A stretch of DNA of 12,013 bases from Deltaproteobacteria bacterium (lineage in GTDB: Bacteria; Bdellovibrionota_C; UBA2361; OMII01), in NCBI GenBank assembly GCA_023262305.1, contig JALRCK010000015.1, forward strand, positions 1 through 12,013, given 5' to 3'. Shown here piece by piece: positions 1 through 5,894 of this stretch (positions are counted from its first letter, which is position 1; each line of letters starts with the position of its first letter). The translations under genes were made by a program, and so were the position numbers. The notes under the pieces are model-generated. The model searched no databases, was not told the origin of the DNA, and worked only from the letters and a program-made list of their open reading frames with translations.

Positions 1-12
1 TGCCTTAGTCAT
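1..12 (-). CDS. Start of a leftward gene, cut by the window edge
   Basis: On the minus strand an ATG at 12 opens the reading MTKA before the window ends. A strong purine-rich ribosome-binding stretch (AGGGGG, plus-strand 18-23) lies 5 bases upstream, which is the main support. Four residues cannot identify a product; HU-type DNA-binding proteins often begin in a similar way, but that is only a thought. The gene would be divergent from trxA. Confidence 0.4.
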
Positions 13-167
13 ACGAACCCCCTGTTAGTGTACTGTCCACAAGAACCGACTTGGTCCTGCGCGTACTTTAAACTCGTTAAACTTATGACGCCGGACACCC
101 CCTTTCAGGTTCAAACAACTTAAAGTAAAACGGAAAAAACCTCAGGCGCCCCACAATTCCTCCCCTA

Positions 168-221
168 ACCCCCTTAAAATTCAATGCACCGGGGAGTTTT
201 CAGGGATTTACTCAAGGGGGT
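168..221. repeat. Inverted repeat ACCCCCTT / AAGGGGGT
   Basis: ACCCCCTT at 168-175 is perfectly complementary to AAGGGGGT at 214-221, with a 38-base loop. The right arm sits in the spacer of the proposed trxA promoter, so it could be half of an operator, or the pair could form RNA or DNA structure. The region is rich in C and G runs, so chance pairing is a real alternative. Confidence 0.35.
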
Positions 222-235
222 CATTGTTGAATAAT
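207..235 (+). promoter_or_regulatory. Candidate sigma70 promoter for trxA
   Basis: TTTACT at 207-212 matches 4 of 6 bases of the -35 consensus, and AATAAT at 230-235 matches 5 of 6 bases of the -10 consensus. The spacer is exactly 17 bases. Transcription would begin near 242, about 150 bases before the trxA start. This is a consensus match only; no other pair in the intergenic region looked as good. Confidence 0.4.
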
Positions 236-324
236 CCGAGTGTGCGGTGACCGCCTAGGCGCCGCAGAGGGACTCCACTCAGGGAGCGCCCAAGCTCGCA
301 CCTGTATACTTCCCCATCCGTAAA

Positions 325-358
325 CTCCGCGTGAACGGACTCGCGGGGAGCAGTTTTT
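325..358 (+). terminator. Terminator-like hairpin in the trxA leader (possible attenuator)
   Basis: CTCCGCG (325-331) pairs with CGCGGGG (342-348), giving seven pairs including one G-U and a 10-base loop. Three more bases after a two-base extension comes TTTTT at 354-358, the layout of an intrinsic terminator. It lies only 36 bases before the trxA start and downstream of the candidate promoter. It could therefore end a short leader RNA or attenuate trxA. An alternative pairing of 310-315 with 345-350 would break the 3' arm. The stem is short, so its strength is uncertain. Confidence 0.4.
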
Positions 359-393
359 GAGTGCGGGACATGTGTTGTTTTTAAAGGACTTGT

Positions 394-723
394 ATGGCCG
401 GAAATGTAGCAGAGATTACTGACGCAGATTTTGAGGATAAGGTGCTTAAGGCCAGTTCCCCGGTGGTAGTGGTAGATTTCTGGGCGCCTTGGTGTGGTCC
501 ATGCAAGAGCATTGCTCCAGTGCTCGACGAAATCGCCAAGGAGCTGGGGGGGCAGGTATCCATATATAAGGTAAACGTAGACGACAACCCTAAGAGCCCA
601 GCGCAGTACAGCGTCCGGGCGATCCCTAACCTTATCATCTTCAAAGGTGGTGCTGAGGTTGATCGGGTCGTAGGAGCAGTCCCCAAGGATCAATTGGTAG
701 CAACGATAAAGAAGGCGATCTAA
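394..723 (+). CDS. trxA: Thioredoxin
   Basis: Small cytoplasmic dithiol-disulfide oxidoreductase that reduces disulfides in target proteins and is itself reduced by thioredoxin reductase. At 109 residues it has the standard family length. The active site WCGPC is at residues 33-37 within WAPWCGPCK, the buried Asp is at 28 (VVDFW), and the cis-proline is Pro78 in RAIPNLIIF; many thioredoxins have Thr after this proline, here it is Asn. The start is fixed by AAAGGA at 383-388, five bases before the ATG. The gene is followed within 30 bases by a strong hairpin terminator, so it is probably transcribed alone, from a promoter in the structured region upstream. No reductase gene is present in the window. 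Confidence 0.97.
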   Translation: MAGNVAEITDADFEDKVLKASSPVVVVDFWAPWCGPCKSIAPVLDEIAKELGGQVSIYKVNVDDNPKSPAQYSVRAIPNLIIFKGGAEVDRVVGAVPKDQLVATIKKAI

Positions 724-750
724 TACCAAGGGTAGAGAAATACGCTTACC

Positions 751-796
751 ACCCCGCGTAACCCTCTTTCAGGCGGGCTACGCGGGGTGTTTATTT
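751..796 (+). terminator. Intrinsic terminator after trxA
   Basis: ACCCCGCGTA (751-760) and TACGCGGGGT (779-788) form a perfect 10-pair stem, extended inward by CCC/GGG (762-764 with 775-777) past one mismatch. The 3' side runs into GTTTATTTG, a modest T-rich tail. It ends transcription of trxA and lies only 18 bases before the prmA start codon. Confidence 0.85.
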
Positions 797-806
797 GTGA
801 CTTGCG

Positions 807-1667
807 ATGGAATGGTTCCGAATAACCCTGACCCCGCCCCCCTCGCTCTCAAGTGACGAGATAGACGGAGTATGCTCAGCATTACTTGATGCTGGGGCAT
901 CAGGAACCACCATCGAATCCGACGCAAAGATATCGTGCTTTATAGAAGGGGGTGCCGATCGAGCCACTCACCTAGCGAGCGTTGCCCTCTCCTTTGGATG
1001 CACGGTCCTCTCTCAGGAGCCCGTTAAAGAGGAGAATTGGAACCAACAATGCGCGGAGGTGTGGCAACCTGTCGATGCGGGCGCACTCAGAGTCGTCCCT
1101 GTTGAGTCCCTCGACGGAACCACCACAAACGATCCAAACGTGATCAAGATAATCCCAGGTCAAGGGTTCGGAACCGGACACCATCCAACCACTCGGATGA
1201 TCCTTGAAACCCTAAGCGCGCGAGCAGCCCAGTTTTCGCCCGAAAACCTCTCGATCTTTGACCTCGGAACGGGGAGCGGAATCTTAGCAATAGCTGCGGC
1301 AAAGATATTTAATCGCCCGGTAGAAGCGATCGACAACGATCCGTACGCCATAACGAACGCACACGACAACGTTGCCCTCAACGGGCTCTCTCACCTCATC
1401 ACCCCATCGACCACCCCAATCGAACACCTCTCAACCCGATACAACCTTATCCTCGCTAACCTCTATGGTGAGGTGCTCGTTCAGCTCGCTCCAGAGGTTT
1501 CACGACTAGCGCAACCGGGTTGCGTAGCAATAATGTCAGGCATTACCGAGTTAGTTCGAGATTCTGTTGTTGACTCGTACACGGGCGAGCAGGGCTGGAC
1601 GATAGACGAGGAGCGAAGCGACTCGGGGTGGCATTGCGTGACCCTGGTGCGACCTCACAGCGATTAA
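807..1667 (+). CDS. prmA: Ribosomal protein L11 methyltransferase
   Basis: S-adenosylmethionine-dependent enzyme that methylates lysines and the N-terminus of ribosomal protein L11. Its 286 residues are close to the usual length. The N-terminal substrate-recognition domain (about 1-90) starts with the typical pattern MEW.RITL. The family signature PGQGFGTGHHPTT is at 117-129, the SAM-binding motif DLGTGSG at 152-158, the acidic residue at the end of strand 2 in AIDNDP (174-179), and the NLILANLYGEV segment at 213-223 replaces the more usual ILAN-P-type active-site motif. An in-frame stop at 798-800 makes 807 the first possible start. No Shine-Dalgarno sequence is visible, and the trxA terminator ends only 18 bases upstream, so translation initiation looks weak or non-canonical. 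No confident promoter was found. Confidence 0.93.
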   Translation: MEWFRITLTPPPSLSSDEIDGVCSALLDAGASGTTIESDAKISCFIEGGADRATHLASVALSFGCTVLSQEPVKEENWNQQCAEVWQPVDAGALRVVPVESLDGTTTNDPNVIKIIPGQGFGTGHHPTTRMILETLSARAAQFSPENLSIFDLGTGSGILAIAAAKIFNRPVEAIDNDPYAITNAHDNVALNGLSHLITPSTTPIEHLSTRYNLILANLYGEVLVQLAPEVSRLAQPGCVAIMSGITELVRDSVVDSYTGEQGWTIDEERSDSGWHCVTLVRPHSD

Positions 1668-1946
1668 GGTAAGAGCAATTTCGGATCTCTCTTGTATCTT
1701 CGATGCCCCAAGGGGCTTCACTCGGTGCGAAAAATCTGTTTTTAACACTATGGACTCAAGGGGCGCAGAGTGCGCTCTTCGAACCTCTAGATCGTACGGG
1801 AATGGTCTTAGGTTTGTGAGGTACATTTTCAACCCTTTGAATTGAACCCGCACCTGCCCAATTCCCCTTGCCTGCGTAAACGCGGAGATGTTTACTACTC
1901 TTGAGGAACTAATTAGTTCGGCTAATTCGAACCACGAACGAGATCC
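1668..1946. other. Intergenic region with small hairpins, no gene seen
   Basis: These 279 bases separate prmA from the oxidoreductase. A GCCCC-AA-GGGGC inverted pair (1705-1716) followed 24 bases later by a T5 run could be a poor terminator for prmA. GCGCA-GAG-TGCGC (1763-1775, extendable to 1759-1779 with G-U pairs) and CTGCG-TAAA-CGCGG (1872-1885, one G-U) are further small hairpins. Near the right end is the palindrome at 1906-1919. I could not find a convincing -35/-10 pair, nor a small reading frame worth calling. Confidence 0.5.
1906..1919. repeat. 14-base perfect palindrome upstream of the oxidoreductase
   Basis: GAACTAATTAGTTC is fully self-complementary and ends 27 bases before the ATG at 1947. 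The next bases add a second inverted pair, GTTCG (1916-1920) with CGAAC (1928-1932), and CTAATT recurs at 1909-1914 and 1922-1927. Symmetry and position suit an operator for a dimeric repressor of the downstream gene; no regulator gene lies beside it. Confidence 0.45.
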
Positions 1947-2981
1947 ATGAAAGCGATATTCTTTGAAAAACACGGCGAGATTGAGAACCTGAAATACGCA
2001 GACATTCCCGACCCGGAGCCAAAACAAGGCGAGGCTCTCGTTCGCGTGAAAGCCGTCGCTCTGAACCACCTCGATGTGTGGGTGCGTCGGGGATGGAAGG
2101 GGCTTCACGTTGAGATGCCACACATCACCGGATCAGATGTCTCCGGAGAGATCGTTGCCGTCAACACCCCTGGCACGACCTGGATTCCAGGAACCCGTGT
2201 GATAGTGAATCCGGGAATCCTTACCTCTGACGACGAGTGGACCCGCAAGGGAGAGGACAGCCTAAGCCCCGGGTTTAAGATCCTAGGTGAGCAGGTACGA
2301 GGCGGCTTGGCTGAATACGTCTGCGTCCCAGTTTCAAATCTCTATAGACTCCCAGAGACCGTGTCATTTGAGGATGGTGCTGCCCCACTCCTTGTTGGGT
2401 TGACCTGTTGGCGCATGCTTTTTAAGCGTGCGGATCTGCGACCAGGCGAAACCGTGCTCGTGGTGGGAGCCGGAGGCGGAGTAAATTCGCTCTCAATCCT
2501 CCTCTCACGAGCAGCGGGAGCAAACGTCATCGCCCTCTCGTCATCTCCAGCAAAGATGGAGAAGGCTCTTGAGCTCGGCGCCTCCTCGGTTATCGATTAC
2601 ACCGCAAATCAGGACTGGCCCGCTGAGGTACTCAAGATCACCAAGGGGCGCGGCGTTGATGTGGTGATCGATAACGTTGGGGCCAAGACATTCCCTAAGA
2701 GCTTACGGAGCGTAGCTCGCGGTGGACGGATCGTTACGGTCGGAAATACCAAGGGCTACGAGCTCTCGTTTGACAACCGACTCCTCTTCACTAAGCAGGT
2801 ATCGCTGATCGGCTCAACGATGGGCAGCCGTACTGATTTTACGGAGGCTATGGAGTTCCTCTTCCAACGCAAGATCCGGGTCCCAATCGATACCGTTGCG
2901 CCACTTGCAGATGGAATCAAGATGATCAAGCGACTTGAAGATGGACAACAGTTTGGAAAGATCGTCTTGAAGCCCTCATAA
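1947..2981 (+). CDS. Medium-chain dehydrogenase/quinone oxidoreductase-like protein, zinc-less
   Basis: Member of the medium-chain dehydrogenase/reductase superfamily; probably a cytoplasmic NAD(P)H-dependent reductase or dehydrogenase of unknown substrate. At 344 residues it has the family length. The GroES-like N-domain has ALNHLDVWVRRG (38-49) and GSD (62-64). The Rossmann domain has VVGAGGGV (172-179), and the C-terminus has QFGKIVLKP (335-343). In the closest zinc-containing relatives I know, NPG is followed by a loop with four structural-zinc cysteines. Here NPG (88-90) is followed by ILTSDDEW...SPGF (91-110) with no cysteine, and position 41 is His in NHLD. Only a weak GAG-type ribosome-binding site precedes the ATG, and a palindrome lies just upstream. 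Downstream are 82 bases to the convergent GlpD-like gene, with no clear terminator. Confidence 0.88.
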   Translation: MKAIFFEKHGEIENLKYADIPDPEPKQGEALVRVKAVALNHLDVWVRRGWKGLHVEMPHITGSDVSGEIVAVNTPGTTWIPGTRVIVNPGILTSDDEWTRKGEDSLSPGFKILGEQVRGGLAEYVCVPVSNLYRLPETVSFEDGAAPLLVGLTCWRMLFKRADLRPGETVLVVGAGGGVNSLSILLSRAAGANVIALSSSPAKMEKALELGASSVIDYTANQDWPAEVLKITKGRGVDVVIDNVGAKTFPKSLRSVARGGRIVTVGNTKGYELSFDNRLLFTKQVSLIGSTMGSRTDFTEAMEFLFQRKIRVPIDTVAPLADGIKMIKRLEDGQQFGKIVLKPS

Positions 2982-3063
2982 AATGACTCATGTGAGGCGC
3001 GAGGTATCGACAGTACTATGAGATCCCAGTGCTTTCAGAACCCAATGCGGTTGGATATCGCAC

Positions 3064-4284
3064 TCACATATCTTTGAGAAGCATATCTTTGAGAAGCTCT
3101 GACAGACGGGCCAGGGACTCGGTATCGGGAGCCTCTTGAAAGACCAGGGATCCATAGACAAGGTCTTCCAGCGAAGACACCTGATCGCTCCTAGTCGCAA
3201 GGGCTATCTCACCTCGCAGAACCCCCGCACAAACCTCCTCACATCCCCTTTCTAGTTGAAGGAGATACCGTGCCCGCCTCTTCCACCGTTGCACGACGAG
3301 GTCGATGGTTGCTTGCGACAGGCCCGCGGCACGAGCCGCGGAGACCACGGCTTCATATTCACCTGGACGCCATTCACCCGGAAGTGGACGACGGAGGTTC
3401 CGCACCGGACCGCACGAGGGAACACGAGAGAGGATTTTGGGGGCGATCGCATAGATGTCCCACGGTGCGTGCTCCTCGGAGGTGATAATTCCGGCCCGAT
3501 GAAGAACTCGAGGGCGCACGGCGGAGCCCGCTTCAGAGAGACGGCGGCTACCTTGTTGGTGCGAGTTGCCCCCCTCAACTCGCCTGACCTGTATGGTCCC
3601 AAGCCTACTCACAACAGGATCTGGAAAGCATGGATCCACAAAGATCGCTCCTGCCTTCACCTCAATCACGTCAGCACCGAGAAGATCTCTTACTCCCACT
3701 CTAAAACCACCTGCGTCACTGTCTCGCTCAACATAGGTAGCGGTCGCTGCACTTACAACGAGCGCCCCCTCCTGCCGAGCTGCCAGAGCGGTTTCACGCA
3801 CCAGGAGACGCTCGTCAATTTCGGGGAGTGTCGGGGAGGTCTGTACGGTCCCCGGCACTCGCCATGCCCGTTGTGAGGTCCACATACCAAACCTTCCCCA
3901 CATACCGCGGGGAGGTCGCTCATGCCACGGATGAAAGGAGGCTAGGTGCGGCGCTATCGTTGTTATCACACGACGCACACCTCCTACGGTTCGAAGGAAT
4001 GATGTGGGCCCCTTCTCCAGGAAGCTTACTATGCTCTCTCGCCAAGCGCAGGTCCACTCACCAAAATATCCGGGTTCAACCAAAAGAACATCAGAGCCAC
4101 GTAACGCGGCCTCACGAGCAATGGTAACGCCGGACAACCCTCCACCGAGGATGATGAGATCGAAGGAGGTCGCTGTGCGGAGGTGCACAAGAATTTGGCT
4201 CCGGGTGGGAAGCGTGGGCAGCGGTCCATCCTCTGCATGGACCTCACTATCACGTCCGTAGAGTGAGAGGAGGGAATCACTCAT
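3064..4284 (-). CDS. Short, divergent glycerol-3-phosphate dehydrogenase-like FAD oxidoreductase
   Basis: FAD-binding oxidoreductase of the GlpD/DAO type. After a 40-residue N-terminal extension comes the nucleotide-binding fold FDLIILGGGLSG...REAALRG (41-63), ending in Glu70 of LLVE. The order of later blocks follows GlpD: an APHL segment (111-114), DERLLVRETALAA (157-169), a GVRD/V-E-V-KAGAIFVDP stretch (197-218), RNLRRPLPG (295-303), and a GlpD-like C-terminal block ending with EIALATR...SLEDLVY (359-377). At 406 residues it is about 100-150 shorter than GlpD. The usual S-S-R-S-K-LIHGGLRYL block is replaced by TCAWRESIVSFLE (78-90), and the NAAGPW-type segment by VDPCFPD. Its ATG overlaps the stop of the upstream exported-protein gene by 8 bases and has no Shine-Dalgarno, so translation is probably coupled. 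Activity as a G3P dehydrogenase is doubtful. Confidence 0.72.
   Translation of the reverse strand: MSDSLLSLYGRDSEVHAEDGPLPTLPTRSQILVHLRTATSFDLIILGGGLSGVTIAREAALRGSDVLLVEPGYFGEWTCAWRESIVSFLEKGPTSFLRTVGGVRRVITTIAPHLASFHPWHERPPRGMWGRFGMWTSQRAWRVPGTVQTSPTLPEIDERLLVRETALAARQEGALVVSAATATYVERDSDAGGFRVGVRDLLGADVIEVKAGAIFVDPCFPDPVVSRLGTIQVRRVEGGNSHQQGSRRLSEAGSAVRPRVLHRAGIITSEEHAPWDIYAIAPKILSRVPSCGPVRNLRRPLPGEWRPGEYEAVVSAARAAGLSQATIDLVVQRWKRRARYLLQLERGCEEVCAGVLRGEIALATRSDQVSSLEDLVYGSLVFQEAPDTESLARLSELLKDMLLKDM
3067..3096. repeat. 15-base perfect tandem duplication at the 3' end of the GlpD-like gene
   Basis: CATATCTTTGAGAAG occurs twice without a gap (3067-3081 and 3082-3096). In the GlpD-like protein it duplicates five codons, so the protein ends LLKDMLLKDM just before its TGA stop. 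Keeping the frame, it looks like a recent slippage or duplication event tolerated at the C-terminus. Confidence 0.95.
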
Positions 4285-4609
4285 CGATGCGCACGCGCCA
4301 CCGAGCGCCGCCGGAGACCGTTATCTGCCAAGTGCCTGCGGCAAGGGAGGAGAACACACACTCTCCCTTTCCAGAGATCGGCTCTCGCCGCTCGGATGCG
4401 ATCCCATCGACGTTAGTCGCCACGCACTCCCCTCGAGCACCCGGAGCGTCCACAAGGTTGACCTTAACTATAGAGGTGTCCTTCACCACCCGCACTGCTC
4501 GGATGAGCCCAGTGGAGTCTATTATCTTAATGTCAGCAGCCTGAACGTGCTCTTGAACGAGGAGGAACCCTAACAGCCCCACAACAAATCCAAGAATAAA
4601 CTTAAGCAT
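4277..4609 (-). CDS. Small exported protein of unknown function
   Basis: A 110-residue protein with a clear Sec signal peptide: Lys3, a hydrophobic core at residues 4-18 (FILGFVVGLLGFLLV), and a VQA-A signal peptidase I site near residues 24-25. The mature part of about 85 residues is rich in alternating hydrophobic and polar residues, suggesting beta strands, and ends with TWQITVSGGARWRVRIDE. It has two cysteines (62 and 84), both in a GEC context, which could form a disulfide. I do not recognise a family. The start is supported by GGGAG (plus-strand 4619-4623), nine bases upstream and overlapping the end of purD, whose stop lies 5 bases before this ATG. The downstream GlpD-like gene overlaps its end by 8 bases. 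Confidence 0.82.
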   Translation of the reverse strand: MLKFILGFVVGLLGFLLVQEHVQAADIKIIDSTGLIRAVRVVKDTSIVKVNLVDAPGARGECVATNVDGIASERREPISGKGECVFSSLAAGTWQITVSGGARWRVRIDE

Positions 4610-4614
4610 GTAGG

Positions 4615-5880
4615 CTAGCTCCCAATGTCCCTGCGCACCCGTCGCCCTTTCAGTTGAATAAGGTCAACGGCTTTATACGCCACCTGTCGAGAGGATTCGA
4701 CGTTAGGACCGAGGCCCACCACGCTCAAAGTTCTCCCCCCTTGAGACACCAGTTTCCCCTTTTCATTCACACCTGTCGATGCATGAAAAACGACCGCGCT
4801 CGGAACTAATACGGCAAGGTCAACCCCTACAATCTCATCCCCTTTGGATACCCCTTCAGGATACCCATTCGACGCTATCACGACACAGGTGCTCACCTCG
4901 CTGCGCCAGGTGAGGGTGGGCTTCTCCTTGCGGACTCCCGCGATCCATTCGAGAAGCTCGTGAGGCTCGCTCGCAAGCCGTGTAAGGATAGCCTGGCACT
5001 CCGGATCTCCAAGACGAGTGTTGTACTCCAACACCCGCATCCCCTCAGGTCGGCGCGCCCTATCACGTGGCACCATCAGACCGGCATAGAGAAATCCCTT
5101 GAAGGGAGTTGCGCGCCTCTTCATCTCCTTAAGGATCGGCGCAGCGCAGCGTTCCTGAATCCACTCAAGCTCTGCCCCTGTGATACGAGGAGACGGGCAT
5201 ACCGAACCCATACCACCGGTGTTAGGCCCCTCGTCGTTGTCTCGCAACCGTTTGTAGTCGTGCGCAGGAGCGAGCGGGATAAGGTCATCACCGTTGCAGG
5301 CGAAGATGCAGCTCACCTCGACACCATCTAAAAACTCCTCTGCTACCACCTTTTCGGCTCTGATGGGACCATAGAGCATCTCGAAGGCCGGCTCGAAGTC
5401 CTTCGGATCGGTGATGACGAAGACCCCCTTTCCGGAAGCGAGGCCATCGGCTTTGAGCACCAATGGTGCGCCCTTGCGAGCGCACAGCGCTCGCAGCTCC
5501 TCTTGAGTGCTGCATACATCATACGAAGCCGTCGGAACACCCGCCGCAACCATCACCTCTTTTGCGAAAGCCTTTGAGCTCTCCAGGAGCGCCGCTGCTT
5601 TTGAGGGACCAACTATCGCCGCTCCCCGAGACTCGAAGAGATCGACGATCCCTGCCTCAAGCGCGACCTCCGGACCAACTACGGTGAGGTCGATCCCCTT
5701 CTCCTGCACGATCTTGAGAAGGTCATTCACGGCGGTTGCTCCGATCGGGAGAACCTCAGCACATGTTGCGATACCAGCGTTGCCCGGCGCACACGCGACG
5801 TATGTTATGTGTCGGGACATCGCCAATCGCCAACAGATAGCGTGCTCGCGTGCTCCACTTCCTACAACCAGAACCTTCAT
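4615..5880 (-). CDS. purD: Phosphoribosylamine-glycine ligase (GAR synthetase)
   Basis: Second step of purine synthesis: joins phosphoribosylamine and glycine with ATP to make GAR, in the cytoplasm. At 421 residues it has the usual length. It shows the N-terminal GSGAREHA (7-14), the ATP-grasp loop VLKADGLASGKGV (141-153), GPNTGGMGSVCP (218-229) and the metal/ATP-site segment EYNTRLGDPECQ (285-296), where many homologues have FNARFGDPE-Q. The C-terminal domain carries ASNGYPEG (336-343) and the usual STGVNEKGKLVSQGGRTLSV-type ending (368-387). Start chosen at 5880, where AGAGGAG (plus-strand 5889-5895) is eight bases upstream. It lies 14 bases after purH, a common purHD arrangement, and is surely co-transcribed with it. 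Confidence 0.97.
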   Translation of the reverse strand: MKVLVVGSGAREHAICWRLAMSRHITYVACAPGNAGIATCAEVLPIGATAVNDLLKIVQEKGIDLTVVGPEVALEAGIVDLFESRGAAIVGPSKAAALLESSKAFAKEVMVAAGVPTASYDVCSTQEELRALCARKGAPLVLKADGLASGKGVFVITDPKDFEPAFEMLYGPIRAEKVVAEEFLDGVEVSCIFACNGDDLIPLAPAHDYKRLRDNDEGPNTGGMGSVCPSPRITGAELEWIQERCAAPILKEMKRRATPFKGFLYAGLMVPRDRARRPEGMRVLEYNTRLGDPECQAILTRLASEPHELLEWIAGVRKEKPTLTWRSEVSTCVVIASNGYPEGVSKGDEIVGVDLAVLVPSAVVFHASTGVNEKGKLVSQGGRTLSVVGLGPNVESSRQVAYKAVDLIQLKGRRVRRDIGS

Positions 5881-5894
5881 ACCATCATCTCCTC

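Larger units (their letters stand above)
13..393. other. Divergent intergenic region with trxA leader elements
   Basis: These 381 bases lie between the leftward partial gene and trxA and hold no convincing gene; the only plus-strand ATG readings are 12 and 16 codons without a ribosome-binding site. Visible elements are an inverted repeat (168-175 with 214-221), a second short pairing (160-165 with 191-196) that interleaves with it, a sigma70-like promoter (207-235), an 11-base odd palindrome GCGGTGACCGC (244-254), a GGCGC/GCGCC pairing (258-262 with 286-290), and a hairpin followed by five T (325-358). If the promoter is real, trxA has a leader of about 150 bases. No convincing promoter was found for the leftward gene. 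Confidence 0.5.

Noticed and set aside
104..120. GGTTCAAAC resembling a tRNA T-loop
   Set aside because: The flanks do not form a T-stem and no acceptor, D or anticodon arm can be built around it.
208..729. 173-codon minus-strand open frame opposite trxA
   Set aside because: It is the antisense of thioredoxin and of the leader hairpins, has no ribosome-binding site, and reads as unstructured protein; the plus-strand gene is certain.
1551..2123. 190-codon minus-strand open frame spanning the prmA/oxidoreductase gap
   Set aside because: It overlaps the ends of two sound plus-strand genes and has no recognisable motif or start signal.
2982..3063. Terminator between the convergent reductase and GlpD-like genes
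   Set aside because: Only a 4-pair CCAA/TTGG hairpin is seen, with no T run on either strand.
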